Below, piece by piece: positions 17,783 through 26,710 of a DNA stretch of 64,000 nt. The notes beneath the pieces are model-generated. The model was not told the origin of the DNA and did no database searches. It saw only the letters and a program-made list of their open reading frames with translations. The translations under genes and the position numbers were made by a program. How positions within the stretch are numbered: the stretch's first letter is position 1; every line of letters starts with the position of its first letter. The stretch covers positions 124,001 to 188,000 of the forward strand of contig CBDFMS010000019.1 in assembly GCA_965249735.1 (NCBI GenBank). Reading direction: 5' to 3'. This DNA comes from JANQSS01 sp965249735 (GTDB lineage Bacteria; Bacteroidota; Bacteroidia; Chitinophagales; Saprospiraceae).

Positions 17783-18679
17783 CTAGAATACCTTTATCGA
17801 TCCGCCTGATGTTCGGCAATGTACTTTGTGACCACCTCCATTGACTACGCCGGAGACGTGGTCCTTTTTCGTGACTCCCCTGAAATTTTCAAAGTCCAGA
17901 ACGACAGCGTCACCTCTTAAATCGACTTTGAGACCGATATCATTGGGCAGGTCGGCATCAATATTTCCTCCGGAGGTCGCTAATTCGACATTACCTTCGA
18001 CACTCATCATCTGAGTGTAGATGTTTCCCCCACTAGTGGCGGCAGAGACAGATCCTGAAATCCGTTCCAAATTAATGGAACCACCTGAAGTAGTAGTTTC
18101 AAGTTTACCTTTTACATCAGCTAGATTGATACTACCGCCTGAAGTAGAAATACTGATCATTCCATCTAATCTGGCGCCTTTAATTCCTCCTCCTGATGTA
18201 GCGGCGTCGACATCGCCGAATATTTCGTTTAGCGTAATGCCGCCGCCACTCGTAGCCAAGCGTTGGTTTCCGGTAAATCCATTAATTTTCAAACCGCCAC
18301 CGCTGGTGGACAATTTCGTAGAAGTTTCTTGAGGTGCATAAGCAACAAAACTCACACTGTATTTTGAGCCCATTTCAAATTCATTTTGCACACTTATTAC
18401 AATCTCATTACCCTTTTGAATAATTTCAACTTTTTTATGCTTTTTAAGTTCATGCAAGGACATATCCTGGACTTTTCCACTTTTTCGTACATAAAATTCG
18501 ACGACCACAGCATTTTGTGCCCCCTGTTTAACCTCAATTCCCCCGCCGGACGTTGATAAATGCAAATCAACCGGACCATTTGTTTTAAATGATTCGGTAA
18601 ATGATGGATCAGAAGTTCCGGCTAAAGTAATAGATAGACCTACTAAAACGAGTAGGCAAGTCAGCAATGTGGTTTTCAT
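17783..18679 (-). CDS. Secreted TSGG-repeat beta-helix protein (DUF4097-like adhesin)
   Basis: A 298-residue exported protein of the DUF4097/putative adhesin type. The signal peptide is MKTTLLTCLLVLVGLSITLAG. The body is a regular series of short strands each carrying TSGG: nine copies are visible (STSGGGIEV, STSGGGLKI, ATSGGGITL and so on to RTSGGSIKV), spaced about 18-22 residues apart in the centre, as in a beta helix. I use the ATG at 18679; eleven further codons upstream are open but do not look like a signal peptide. Family members are linked to envelope or adhesion functions, but the role is not known. It follows the aspartokinase remnant. Confidence 0.8.
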   Translation of the reverse strand: MKTTLLTCLLVLVGLSITLAGTSDPSFTESFKTNGPVDLHLSTSGGGIEVKQGAQNAVVVEFYVRKSGKVQDMSLHELKKHKKVEIIQKGNEIVISVQNEFEMGSKYSVSFVAYAPQETSTKLSTSGGGLKINGFTGNQRLATSGGGITLNEIFGDVDAATSGGGIKGARLDGMISISTSGGSINLADVKGKLETTTSGGSINLERISGSVSAATSGGNIYTQMMSVEGNVELATSGGNIDADLPNDIGLKVDLRGDAVVLDFENFRGVTKKDHVSGVVNGGGHKVHCRTSGGSIKVF

Positions 18680-18753
18680 ATCGTTGGTTTTTTGTGATGA
18701 AAGTATACCCAAAGTACGAATGAGCCCTGTGACTTGTTACAGGTAATGAAAAA

Positions 18754-19329
18754 TTAACTTAGGATTAACGCCCAATACCTGGGTATTTGTGTAATCGTAT
18801 TTTGATTATCAGAAGTGCAGCCAATGCCATGTGAGGTTATATACGTTGCATCCTGGTTCAAACTTAGCACCTTTTGATGGCTTACTTCCGTTTGAATCTT
18901 CGCCTCCATCCAATTATCATCTGTTACCGCAACATCCCGGCTGTCGAGCCATCTTAACTCGATATTATTATTCAACGCTAGAAAGGCGATACGGGAGGAT
19001 AGTAGGACAATATAAGTCATGACCTGCGCTTCGACGTAGGGTTGTTCATCTTTGACAGCCTCTTCTATAATCCACTCGATCTCGACCAGGAGATCATTGA
19101 TCAGCGCATCTTCCTGATTGGGTGAATCCAGTAAGTTTTTAATTTCGCTTAAAACGACTTGTTTCAACAAATTAAATTGGTTGGTCGCTTGCTCGTAATT
19201 ATTAAAATACACATCCACAAGTTGTCTGCCCGCCTGCTGAATTTTTGGACTTGGGTCAATTGAAAAAAGCGTTGCCCCTCTTAATTGGATGCTTTTAACA
19301 TCTTGCCAAGCCACATATTGGATCGTCAT
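18754..19329 (-). pseudogene. Truncated aspartokinase-like remnant
   Basis: A 191-residue frame whose centre matches aspartate kinases: GRQLVDVYFNNYEQA, LVEIEWIIEE, then the region IELRWLDSRDVAVTDDNW (family: WLDARDxIxTDxxW/F) and GIGCTSDNQNT (family: GFIGSTSENxTT). The N-terminal kinase motif (KFGGAS) is missing or scrambled, and the frame stops exactly where GREGSDYSAA should begin. The remaining half of the enzyme and the ACT domains are absent; the next gene starts about 75 bases on. A functional kinase is therefore unlikely. It is the last gene of the kds operon, 19 bases after the kdsC-like gene. The open frame could still make a non-catalytic protein. Confidence 0.6.
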
Positions 19330-19348
19330 AAAAAGATGCCTTTTTGAA

Positions 19349-20041
19349 TTAGTTGCTTTTTAATAATTCAGACCGGGAAAGAATGGATGTGCTAATTTTT
19401 TGTCTTGAATCAAGGTATGTCTGGTATTGATCTGTGACATGCATGCGTCCATAAATTACCTCTTCCGCTTGGCCTAAAAGAGAAATAAAAAAATCAGACA
19501 ACTGGCGAATGGCATGTTGCTGGCCGGATGTTCTTGTGATTACATCGGCTAGCTCATGATCATCTACATATTGATTCAGTACAAAACTTGAAGGATAACG
19601 AATTTGCGCACGAAGTCCTACGATTTCACAAACATTTAAGTCCAAAATATCATCATAAAAATAGGCCGCTTCTTCAGGAAGAATATCCCATTTTTTCAAT
19701 AAAATCTCTACTACATCACGTTTGTACAACGCACCTGGAACAATGGCGTGAAAATGTTCGCGTTCAGCGAAATGACGAGCAGTTTGATTTGTCGCACCTG
19801 TGACGATAGCGCAAAAAGGCTGATCACCTGTTCGCAAATAGTGTGCAAATCGCAGCATATTCGTCCCCATGCTGTCACGTTCAGAAAACGTATTGTTGAT
19901 ATCAAAATGTTTGTGGCCGTCATTAAAAATTCCGTCCCAATCGAAGAGCCAGGCTTTTATTTTTTTCAATTTAATCAGAAAATCATCCTGATCAATTTGA
20001 ATTTCCGGTTTTGTAGAAGAAATCATATTAAATGCTGTCAC
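19349..20041 (-). CDS. kdsC: KdsC-like HAD phosphatase
   Basis: A 230-residue HAD-superfamily phosphatase of the KdsC (Kdo-8-phosphate phosphatase) type. Motif I is FDWDGIFNDG (D34, D36), motif II ends in TG at 81-82, motif III has K107, and motif IV is YDDILD (D130, D131). The segment FSERDSMGTNML corresponds to the KdsC helix F-x-x-R-D-G-x-G. It is longer than usual (most KdsC are 170-190), with an extra helical tail of about 45 residues. Its start overlaps the end of the transaldolase-CBS gene by 14 bases, and it lies in an operon with kdsA and kdsB, which supports the role. Use of the symbol is by family and context. Confidence 0.8.
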   Translation of the reverse strand: MTAFNMISSTKPEIQIDQDDFLIKLKKIKAWLFDWDGIFNDGHKHFDINNTFSERDSMGTNMLRFAHYLRTGDQPFCAIVTGATNQTARHFAEREHFHAIVPGALYKRDVVEILLKKWDILPEEAAYFYDDILDLNVCEIVGLRAQIRYPSSFVLNQYVDDHELADVITRTSGQQHAIRQLSDFFISLLGQAEEVIYGRMHVTDQYQTYLDSRQKISTSILSRSELLKSN

Positions 20042-21047
20042 TCATTAAATCCTGAATATCCAACATACCTGTCACTTTTCCCTGATCGATTACAACCAAG
20101 GTATCAACATGATGTGATTTAAACAGATCTGATGCCTCTTCCAAAAGAGCGTCTGCCTCTATAGATTTTGGTGCTGACATTGGCAAATCTGATAATTTCA
20201 GTTGTGCGGCTTCAGGTCCCCGTGATGAAATTAAACGGCGCAAATCTCCATCAGTAAAAATACCTATTGCTCGTCCTTCGTCGTCAATAACGGACACAGC
20301 TCCATATCCACCGGCCGTCATTGTAATTAAACAGTCACTGACCGCTTCTTGAGCTTTGGCCACAGGATTTTGCTGACCGATAACATCGCGTACACGCACG
20401 GTCATCAATCGTGTATGATCCACAAATTCTTGCGTTCCGATGGCAGTTAGATGATTATCTCCCAGGACGCGTAATATTTTCCACGGAACTGTTATGGTAT
20501 GTACACCCATATTTAATCCATTCCTTACATGCTCCATGTTGCGGACGGAAGAAAACATAACTTTCGTGTTGTACCCATAATAATTGACCATATCGACACA
20601 TTGACCGACCAATCCAAGTGCATCCTGGCCTTGGTCTTGTAATCGCCCAACTAAGGGACACACATACGTTGCACCGGCACTCATTGCCAGGTAGGCTTGT
20701 TGAATCGTATACACCAAATGAAGGTTGACCATCATTCCTTGATCCACGAGTCGACGACATGCCTTTGAACCTTCCAGGGAAATCGGAATCTTAAATACCG
20801 TTTTATTCTTATCCAGACCGAGTCCCAATAGACGGTGCGCCTCTTGTTCGATTTCGTCAGCATTATTTCCTAAAGCTTCAATTTGAAGGACTGGAACAAT
20901 ACCAGACAAACGGACTATCATGCCGTCAATGTCAGTTATGCCATGCCGATGCATGAACGTCGGTGTGGTCGTTAGGCCATCCAGGTAGCCCAGTTGAAAT
21001 GCTTTTTCTATTTCATTAATGTCTGCTGAATCAAGATATAACTCCAT
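20028..21047 (-). CDS. Transaldolase-like protein fused to KdsD-type CBS pair
   Basis: A 339-residue fusion. Residues 1-215 are a small transaldolase/fructose-6-phosphate-aldolase fold: start MELYLDSADINEIEKA (D6), FKIPIS with the Schiff-base lysine at K86, and VGRLQDQG (R135). Two positions differ from fructose-6-phosphate aldolase as I recall it: T28 replaces Asn in TTNPS, and L132 replaces the catalytic Tyr. Residues 225-339 are two CBS domains; GIFTDGDLRR is the hallmark of the CBS pair in KdsD (arabinose-5-phosphate isomerase). The gene overlaps kdsA by 17 bases and the kdsC-like gene by 14. It sits where kdsD would be, so I infer a role in arabinose-5-phosphate supply. An alternative is a purely regulatory protein. 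Confidence 0.85.
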   Translation of the reverse strand: MELYLDSADINEIEKAFQLGYLDGLTTTPTFMHRHGITDIDGMIVRLSGIVPVLQIEALGNNADEIEQEAHRLLGLGLDKNKTVFKIPISLEGSKACRRLVDQGMMVNLHLVYTIQQAYLAMSAGATYVCPLVGRLQDQGQDALGLVGQCVDMVNYYGYNTKVMFSSVRNMEHVRNGLNMGVHTITVPWKILRVLGDNHLTAIGTQEFVDHTRLMTVRVRDVIGQQNPVAKAQEAVSDCLITMTAGGYGAVSVIDDEGRAIGIFTDGDLRRLISSRGPEAAQLKLSDLPMSAPKSIEADALLEEASDLFKSHHVDTLVVIDQGKVTGMLDIQDLMSDSI

Positions 21048-21882
21048 GTTGTTGTCTGTATTTTACTTCTATTTGATGTAATTCTAATAATGGTTTGAGG
21101 AAATTTTCTAATTGGTTGATGTCGAGTTGGCTTGCGGCATCACAAAGTGCTTCAGAAGGACATGGATGAACTTCAACAAACAGCCCATCGATTCCTGCGG
21201 CCACCCCGGCGCGAGCCAAAGTTGGCAAATATTGTCTCGCCCCGCCTGCCGGATCTGCACTTGGAATACCATACTTTCTGATTGAATGTGTCACATCAAA
21301 AACTACAGGGTATCCAGTTTGCCTCATTTCATAAAAACTCCGGGGATCTACAACCAGGTCATTATAACCTAAGGTAAAGCCTCGTTCCGTTAATATAATT
21401 TTTTCATTTCCACAAGATTCAATTTTGTTAACCGGTTTAATCATATTTTCCGGTGCTAAAAATTGGCCATGTTTTAAATTAACAGTTTTTCCTGTTTTAG
21501 CAGCTTGTGTAACTAATGTGGTCTGCATGCATAAATAGGCAGGTATTTGAATGATATCCAAAACTTCAGCTGCCGCTTCGACCTGTTCCGGAAAATGAAT
21601 ATCACTTAATATTGGAAATCCGAAATTTTCTTTTACCGTTTGCAGAATACGCAAACCTTCATCGATTCCAGGACCCATGTAGTAATCCACAGAACTCCTA
21701 TTATCCTTCATAAAAGACGATTTATAGATCGCCTTCATGCCAATTTTTTCCGTAATTATTTTCAATTGCTCTGCGACCTTCATCATTGTCGACTCTTCCT
21801 CTATCACGCATGGTCCTGCAATTAAAAAGAGTTCATCTCCTCCAATTTCAATGTCGTCGATATAAAACGTTTTTATACTCAT
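21031..21882 (-). CDS. kdsA: 3-deoxy-8-phosphooctulonate synthase (Kdo-8-P synthase)
   Basis: A 283-residue KdsA that condenses phosphoenolpyruvate with D-arabinose 5-phosphate to Kdo-8-phosphate. Key segments: IAGPCVIE, KSSFMKDNRSS, the start GPGIDEGL of the active-site helix, KHGQFLAPENM, FDVTHSIRKYG and FVEVHPCPSEA. C25 in IAGPCVIE is the metal-binding Cys of the metal-dependent class; the E. coli class has Asn there. It begins six bases after kdsB and overlaps the next gene by 17 bases, so translation is probably coupled. Confidence 0.96.
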   Translation of the reverse strand: MSIKTFYIDDIEIGGDELFLIAGPCVIEEESTMMKVAEQLKIITEKIGMKAIYKSSFMKDNRSSVDYYMGPGIDEGLRILQTVKENFGFPILSDIHFPEQVEAAAEVLDIIQIPAYLCMQTTLVTQAAKTGKTVNLKHGQFLAPENMIKPVNKIESCGNEKIILTERGFTLGYNDLVVDPRSFYEMRQTGYPVVFDVTHSIRKYGIPSADPAGGARQYLPTLARAGVAAGIDGLFVEVHPCPSEALCDAASQLDINQLENFLKPLLELHQIEVKYRQQHGVIS

Positions 21883-21887
21883 GAGGC

Positions 21888-22646
21888 TTATCTTTTTTGT
21901 GTCATTAAATCCCGAACCATTTTTACGTCATCGGGCGTATCCACAGGATAGCTAATCATTTTTGTTATAGCCGTCTTTATTTGATATCTATTTTCTAGCC
22001 ATCGATTTTGTTCGAGTCCTTCTGTAAGTTCCAGATGTCCCGGAGGAAGGTAAATAATTTTATTTAACACGTCCGGTTTATATGCATACAGCCCAACGTG
22101 CTTTAAAAAACTTCCCTTTTCTAACCAATTTTCGCGAGACACCCGATGCAAATGTGGAATCACTGCCCTGCTGAAATAAAGTGCATAATCCTGATTATTT
22201 CGAACAACAAAGACCTCGCTTTGATTGAACAGTTCATTTTCGTCTGTCACCTTTGCGACAAGTGTTGCTATATCAGGTCCATTATCTAGCAGAGCGCCAT
22301 TCAAATCTCGTAAACTTTCGGGTTTGATCATGGGCTCGTCTCCCTGTATATTGACTACATAATCTGTTGACCATCCAAGAAGCTGGTAGGCCTCATGAAC
22401 TCTGCTCGTCCCATTGGTGTGCGTCTCGGCAGTAATGATGGCTACTCCATCAAATGATTCTACAACTTCCACGATCCGTTTATCGTCCGTTGCTATGGCT
22501 ACTTGTTCATATACCGCTGCAGCCGCTTCATAAACCCATTGAATCATTGGTTTTCCATGGAAATCCACTAGCGGCTTTCCCGGTAATCGAGTTGATTCAT
22601 ACCGAGCCGGTATGATGGCGCAAATATTAGAACTTTTGACCTCCAT
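21888..22646 (-). CDS. kdsB: 3-deoxy-manno-octulosonate cytidylyltransferase (CMP-Kdo synthetase)
   Basis: A 252-residue KdsB, which activates Kdo (or Kdo8N) with CTP for transfer to lipid A. The nucleotide-binding start is IPARYESTRLPGKPL, followed by NIQGDEPMI, FSRAVIPH, KHVGLYAY and LEQNRWLENRYQI near the C-terminus. It leads the five-gene minus-strand operon. In organisms with KdnA/KdnB, as here, the true substrate may be 8-amino-Kdo; that is inference from context. Confidence 0.96.
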   Translation of the reverse strand: MEVKSSNICAIIPARYESTRLPGKPLVDFHGKPMIQWVYEAAAAVYEQVAIATDDKRIVEVVESFDGVAIITAETHTNGTSRVHEAYQLLGWSTDYVVNIQGDEPMIKPESLRDLNGALLDNGPDIATLVAKVTDENELFNQSEVFVVRNNQDYALYFSRAVIPHLHRVSRENWLEKGSFLKHVGLYAYKPDVLNKIIYLPPGHLELTEGLEQNRWLENRYQIKTAITKMISYPVDTPDDVKMVRDLMTQKR

Positions 22647-22655
22647 TTTCAGCCG

Positions 22656-22663
22656 CGAAGGTA
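22656..22663 (-). promoter_or_regulatory. Variant -7 element upstream of kdsB
   Basis: The minus strand reads TACCTTCG, one base from TAnnTTTG, ending ten bases before the kdsB ATG. If used, the mRNA leader would be about 4 bases. Confidence 0.35.
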
Positions 22664-22774
22664 TGAAATAGTAGGCAGTACCGAGTCTACAATTGGCATG
22701 GGTTAGATGCGCCTGAGGGTATGGCCAAAATCAATGTATTTTGTACTTCCGTATATTCACCTAAAATAAATCTG

Positions 22775-23245
22775 ATGGATATTCAGGACTTCTATGATGG
22801 TATGGCAAAAGTCGCTTGTAGTGTGACCGTGGTCACGACTAATGGTCCTGCGGGTAAGGCCGGAATTACCGTTAGTTCCATGAGTTCTGTATCGGCAGAC
22901 CCGCCCATTCTTCTTATCTGCATTCATAAAGACAGCCCAATTTGTAATATGATCAGGGACAACGGACGATTTTGTGTGAACGTGTTAAAGTCGGATCAGA
23001 CGGAGTTGTCTGAATTATTTGCAGGAAGACTAGAAACAGATAATACCAGCCTATTCAACAAAGCAGAATGGTCATTTTCCGAAAATGAAGCCCCGGTGTT
23101 GATGGATGCTCTGGTCTCTTTTGATTGCTTAGTCTCAAAAACCGTTCTTGCCGGGAGTCACCATGTATTTTTTGGGAACATATCCGACATTCGAATATCG
23201 TATGGTGAAGCATTGATTTATGCAAACAGAACCTATCAAATCTAA
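22775..23245 (+). CDS. Flavin reductase-like FMN-binding protein
   Basis: A 156-residue protein with the flavin reductase-like split barrel: FYDGMAKVACSVTVVTT, AGITVSSMSSVSADPPILLIC, FCVNVLKSDQ, LFAGR and HHVFFGNISD are in family order. It would bind FMN/FAD and reduce it with NAD(P)H, often to serve a partner monooxygenase. An in-frame ATG at 22721 would add 18 residues, but MDIQDFYDGM at 22775 fits the family start. It lies between the divergent kds operon and the kdnAB genes; no partner oxygenase is nearby, so its link to Kdo is uncertain. Confidence 0.85.
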   Translation: MDIQDFYDGMAKVACSVTVVTTNGPAGKAGITVSSMSSVSADPPILLICIHKDSPICNMIRDNGRFCVNVLKSDQTELSELFAGRLETDNTSLFNKAEWSFSENEAPVLMDALVSFDCLVSKTVLAGSHHVFFGNISDIRISYGEALIYANRTYQI

Positions 23246-23401
23246 TCGCCCGATCCCAGAACCAAAGGTCTTGATGGCCCGATCAATAAAACCACACGAC
23301 GGAATTAGGTCCTGCTACTTCAAATTGCACAACAGTGCCAATAAATTTGGAAATTGTAAGTTGGAAACAGACCTTTGAGCACAAATTAAATAGATAAAAT
23401 T

Positions 23402-24595
23402 ATGGCAGGACGAGAATGGTTTGGCGCGGAAGAGCGCAAGGAAGTCATGGATGTATTGGACACAGGAATTCTTTTTCGGTATGGTCATGATGCAGAGCGC
23501 AATAATCATTGGAAAGCGGGTGACTTGGAAGAGGAGGTAAAACGTTTCACCGGTGCGAATCATGCCTTGGCGATATCGAGCGGGTCTACCGCCGTGGCGT
23601 GCACGATGGCAGCGGCAGGAATCGGATATGGAGATGAGGTCATTTGCACACCATTCACATTCCTGGCGACCAATGAGGAATTAATCTATGCGGGTGGAAT
23701 TCCAATTTTCGCTGAAATTGATGAAAACCTTTGTTTAACCGCTGCAAGTATTGAAAATGCCCTGACACCTAATACCAAGGCCGTGTTACTGGTCCACATG
23801 TGTGGAGCTAGCGCTGACATGGATAGCATAACGGCTGTATGCAAGAAACACAACCTCATACTGATTGAGGATTGCGGGCAGGCTATGGGCGCATTTTACA
23901 AAGGAAAGTCTGTCGGATTATTTGGAGCCTGTGGCGCATTTTCATTTGACTTCTTTAAAATTACCACTTGTGGCGAAGGTGGTTTGTTTATCACAAATAA
24001 CGAAGAAGCATATAATACTGCTTCTTGTTATTCTGATCACGGCCACACACATATGGGAACAAATCGCGGTATGGAACCTCATCCCATACTTGGACGAAAT
24101 TTTAGGTTAAGTGAATTGAATGCCGCTGTGGGACTCGCGCAAATGCGAAAAATTGAAGGCATTCGCACCACTAAAAAAAGAAACAAAGGCCTCATGCATG
24201 CGGTATTATCCGATATCCCGGGCATCAGCTGGCGAGCATATGCCGATGAAGATGGCGATTCCGGAACTGCACTTAATTTCTTTCTGCCATCTCAGTCCAT
24301 TACTAAAAAAGCCGTGGATCAACTTCGAGCCGATGGTGTTGAAGGATTTGATTATTGGTTCGAAAATATGTACCACTTCATCAATCAGTGGGATCATTTA
24401 AAATCTATGAAAACGCCTTATAAATTACCTATCCACGAAATTGGATCGCCTCAGGATTATCACAATTTGGAGTTACCCCAATCACAGGCCGTGCTTGGAA
24501 AATTAATCTCATTTGGGACCAAGTTGGCCTATACCGAAGATCAATGCTTAGCCACAGCCGAAAAAATTAAATCCAGCATATTAAAAGTTATCTAA
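23402..24595 (+). CDS. kdnA: 8-amino-3,8-dideoxy-manno-octulosonate aminotransferase KdnA
   Basis: A 397-residue DegT/DnrJ/EryC1-type PLP aminotransferase. It follows the Shewanella KdnA pattern closely: GREWFGAEERKEV, GILFRYGHDAERNNHWK, then FTFLATNEELIYAGG and IFAEIDENLCL. The PLP lysine is K186 in FDFFKITTCGEGG; GASADMDSI, ILIEDCGQA and SDHGHTHMGTNRG match too. KdnA transfers an amino group from glutamate to the C8 aldehyde of oxidised Kdo, giving Kdo8N. The stop overlaps the ATG of kdnB by one base (TAATG), so the two are coupled. The neighbouring kdsB, kdsA and kdsC genes support the assignment. Confidence 0.9.
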   Translation: MAGREWFGAEERKEVMDVLDTGILFRYGHDAERNNHWKAGDLEEEVKRFTGANHALAISSGSTAVACTMAAAGIGYGDEVICTPFTFLATNEELIYAGGIPIFAEIDENLCLTAASIENALTPNTKAVLLVHMCGASADMDSITAVCKKHNLILIEDCGQAMGAFYKGKSVGLFGACGAFSFDFFKITTCGEGGLFITNNEEAYNTASCYSDHGHTHMGTNRGMEPHPILGRNFRLSELNAAVGLAQMRKIEGIRTTKKRNKGLMHAVLSDIPGISWRAYADEDGDSGTALNFFLPSQSITKKAVDQLRADGVEGFDYWFENMYHFINQWDHLKSMKTPYKLPIHEIGSPQDYHNLELPQSQAVLGKLISFGTKLAYTEDQCLATAEKIKSSILKVI

Positions 24596-25687
24596 TGCAG
24601 ACCAGTAGATTAAAAAATATTCGCAATAACGACCGATTAATTTATGGTCGCGGAAGTATCAGTCAATTAGGTGATATTCTTCGGCCCGAGCGCAGTAGAA
24701 ATAATAATTATGTCGTTTATATCATTGATGATTATTTCCTTGAAAAAATAGTAATTGACAACCTTCCGGTTGAAGAGCATGATAAGTTGTATTATGTAAA
24801 TGTCAATGAATACGAACCAAAAACCGAGCAAATCGATGAGTTGCGCGATGCTATTCTTGAGAATGGAGGTCAGCCCGCAGTCATTGTGGGTATAGGTGGT
24901 GGCAGCGCTATGGACATAGCCAAAGCCACTTCGGTCATGTTGACTAATCCCGGGCCTTCATCGGACTACCAGGGTTTAAACCTGGCAAAGATTCCTGGCA
25001 TTTACAGTGTTGGGATTCCTACCGTATCAGGTACCGGTGCCGAATGCAGCACCACGGCCGTTTTAATCGGTCCGGTCAAAAAACTGGGAATTAAATGCGA
25101 TTATACACCCTTCAATCAAATTATTCTTGATCCTGATTTGATTGCGACAGTTCCAAAAAATCAATGGTTCTATACAGGGATGGATACATTTATTCATGAC
25201 ATGGAATCAAGTTCGGGAATGTTTTACAATACATTTTCTGCAGCATACGGTGATCAATCCATAGAATTATGCTACGATATTTTTCTTCGCGAAGGTTGTG
25301 GTCAAAATCCGGAAAATGACGAAAAATTAATGGTGGCCTCTTTGTTTGGTGGATTAAGTCTCACCTATTCTGAAGTCGGTGTTTGTCATGCGCTGTCATA
25401 CGGTTTGTCATATGTTTTTGGCACACGGCACGGCTATGCGAACTGCCTCGCCTTCAATCATCTTGAGGAGTACTATGGGGAATCCGTTCGTGATTTTAAA
25501 AAGATGGTAGAGATTCACAATATTGACCTACCGCAGAATCTATCGAAAGATTGGTCGGAAGATGAAATTCGCCAAATGGCTAAAATTTCATACAACCTAC
25601 CCCCACATGTGGCATCACGCCCTGGGTCCTGATTGGGAGAGCAAGATTACAGAAGATCAAATCATGGACTTGTTTCGGAGATTGTAA
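24595..25687 (+). CDS. kdnB: Kdo 8-oxidase KdnB (iron-type alcohol dehydrogenase), 3' frameshift
   Basis: An iron-containing alcohol dehydrogenase of the KdnB type, which oxidises the C8 hydroxyl of Kdo. The nucleotide-binding GIGGGSAMD, the PTVSGTGAECSTT region and metal ligands (D and H in GMDTFIHD, H in CHALSYGLS, H in GTRHGYANC) are present. The frame from 24595 runs to a stop at 25632 after SRPGS, but the family C-terminus (HMWHHALGPDWESKI to MDLFRRL) continues in another frame to 25687. The shift falls in a C5 run at about 25606-25610; one C fewer restores a 363-residue protein. This looks like a sequence error or a recent mutation. Confidence 0.85.
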
Positions 25688-25763
25688 TTAAATTCTTGCG
25701 AGGAGACTATGTAGATAGAATACCAGGATTGACCTTTAATTTTAATTGATATAATCCAGGTAG

Positions 25764-26638
25764 TTAGTTTATATTAAGCGGTCGATCTGTACTCAGGATA
25801 TCTACTCCATTGTCATAAAGCTCTTGATATACTTTGGATCCTCTGGCAGCCGCCTGTCTGTCAATGTTGCCCATAGCTCCAAACACAGCCAACATACCGT
25901 TTTTGTGGAGTGTGTCATATAATACCTCAGGTGATCGAATCGTTCCGGTAAAAGCCATCAGATTTTTCAAGCTCAATCCGGATTTTTTAAGTCTCTCCCA
26001 TTCGTCCAAATTTCTTACAGGGACATTAATGACTATTTCCCGGCTCTTTCTTCGCATAGCCTTTGCCTGATCAATATTGTAAACAATGCCGACGACATTG
26101 TCCATTTGATTCGTTTTATGAATTAGATGAATCACGTCTTCGTAGTTCACGCCCTGCTTTATATCCAAATTAAGAACGGTATGTCCTTCCTGTTCATTCC
26201 ACGTAAGCGCCTCTTCCAGGGTCGGTGGGTGATAGGATGTCAGGCGTCCGTTGTTGTCTTTGAGTTTTAGTTTTTTTAAGGGCTGATAAGGTCAAATTTT
26301 CAACTTTTCCGGATCCATTTGTCGTCCGATCCACTGAGGCATCATGCATTAATACGAGTTGACCATCTTTTGTTTTCCGAATGTCAATTTCCCATCCATG
26401 CACCTGTTTTATCATTGATATAAATCATCGATTCCAGGCAGTTTTCAGGATATCCGGGTAAATCACCTCCTCCGCGATGCGCCTGAATGTGTTGAAATTT
26501 TTCTGATGACGCTGAAAAAGGATACGCAATTTCTACCGTAGTCGTACCTGCGGGATGAGACGGTGTTTGTTGTCTGCAGGAAAATAGAAATGTCAAATGA
26601 AAAATAAATATGATGGCCGTACTTATTCGCATATGCAA
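25764..26638 (-). pseudogene. Glycerophosphodiester phosphodiesterase lipoprotein, frameshifted
   Basis: A GDPD-family protein in three frames. The 5' part has a lipoprotein signal (FLFSC) and QAHRGGGDLPGYPENC; the middle part has EIDIRKTKDGQLVLMHD and DRTTNGSG; the last part has LNLDIKQG and DILSTDRP. Together they give the full catalytic set (HRG, E-x-D, H-D) of an enzyme that hydrolyses glycerophosphodiesters. The first shift is near 26405-26425. The second is in a T7 run at 26271-26277 (A7 on the coding strand), where one base less joins LSALKK to LKLKDNNG. Convergent with kdnB. Probably an intact gene with indel errors. Confidence 0.75.
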
Positions 26639-26710
26639 TTATGACTTTTTAATTAAATAATTTATACCCTTTCACGACAATTCGAAACGTAGATTATTTT
26701 TATTTGAATT

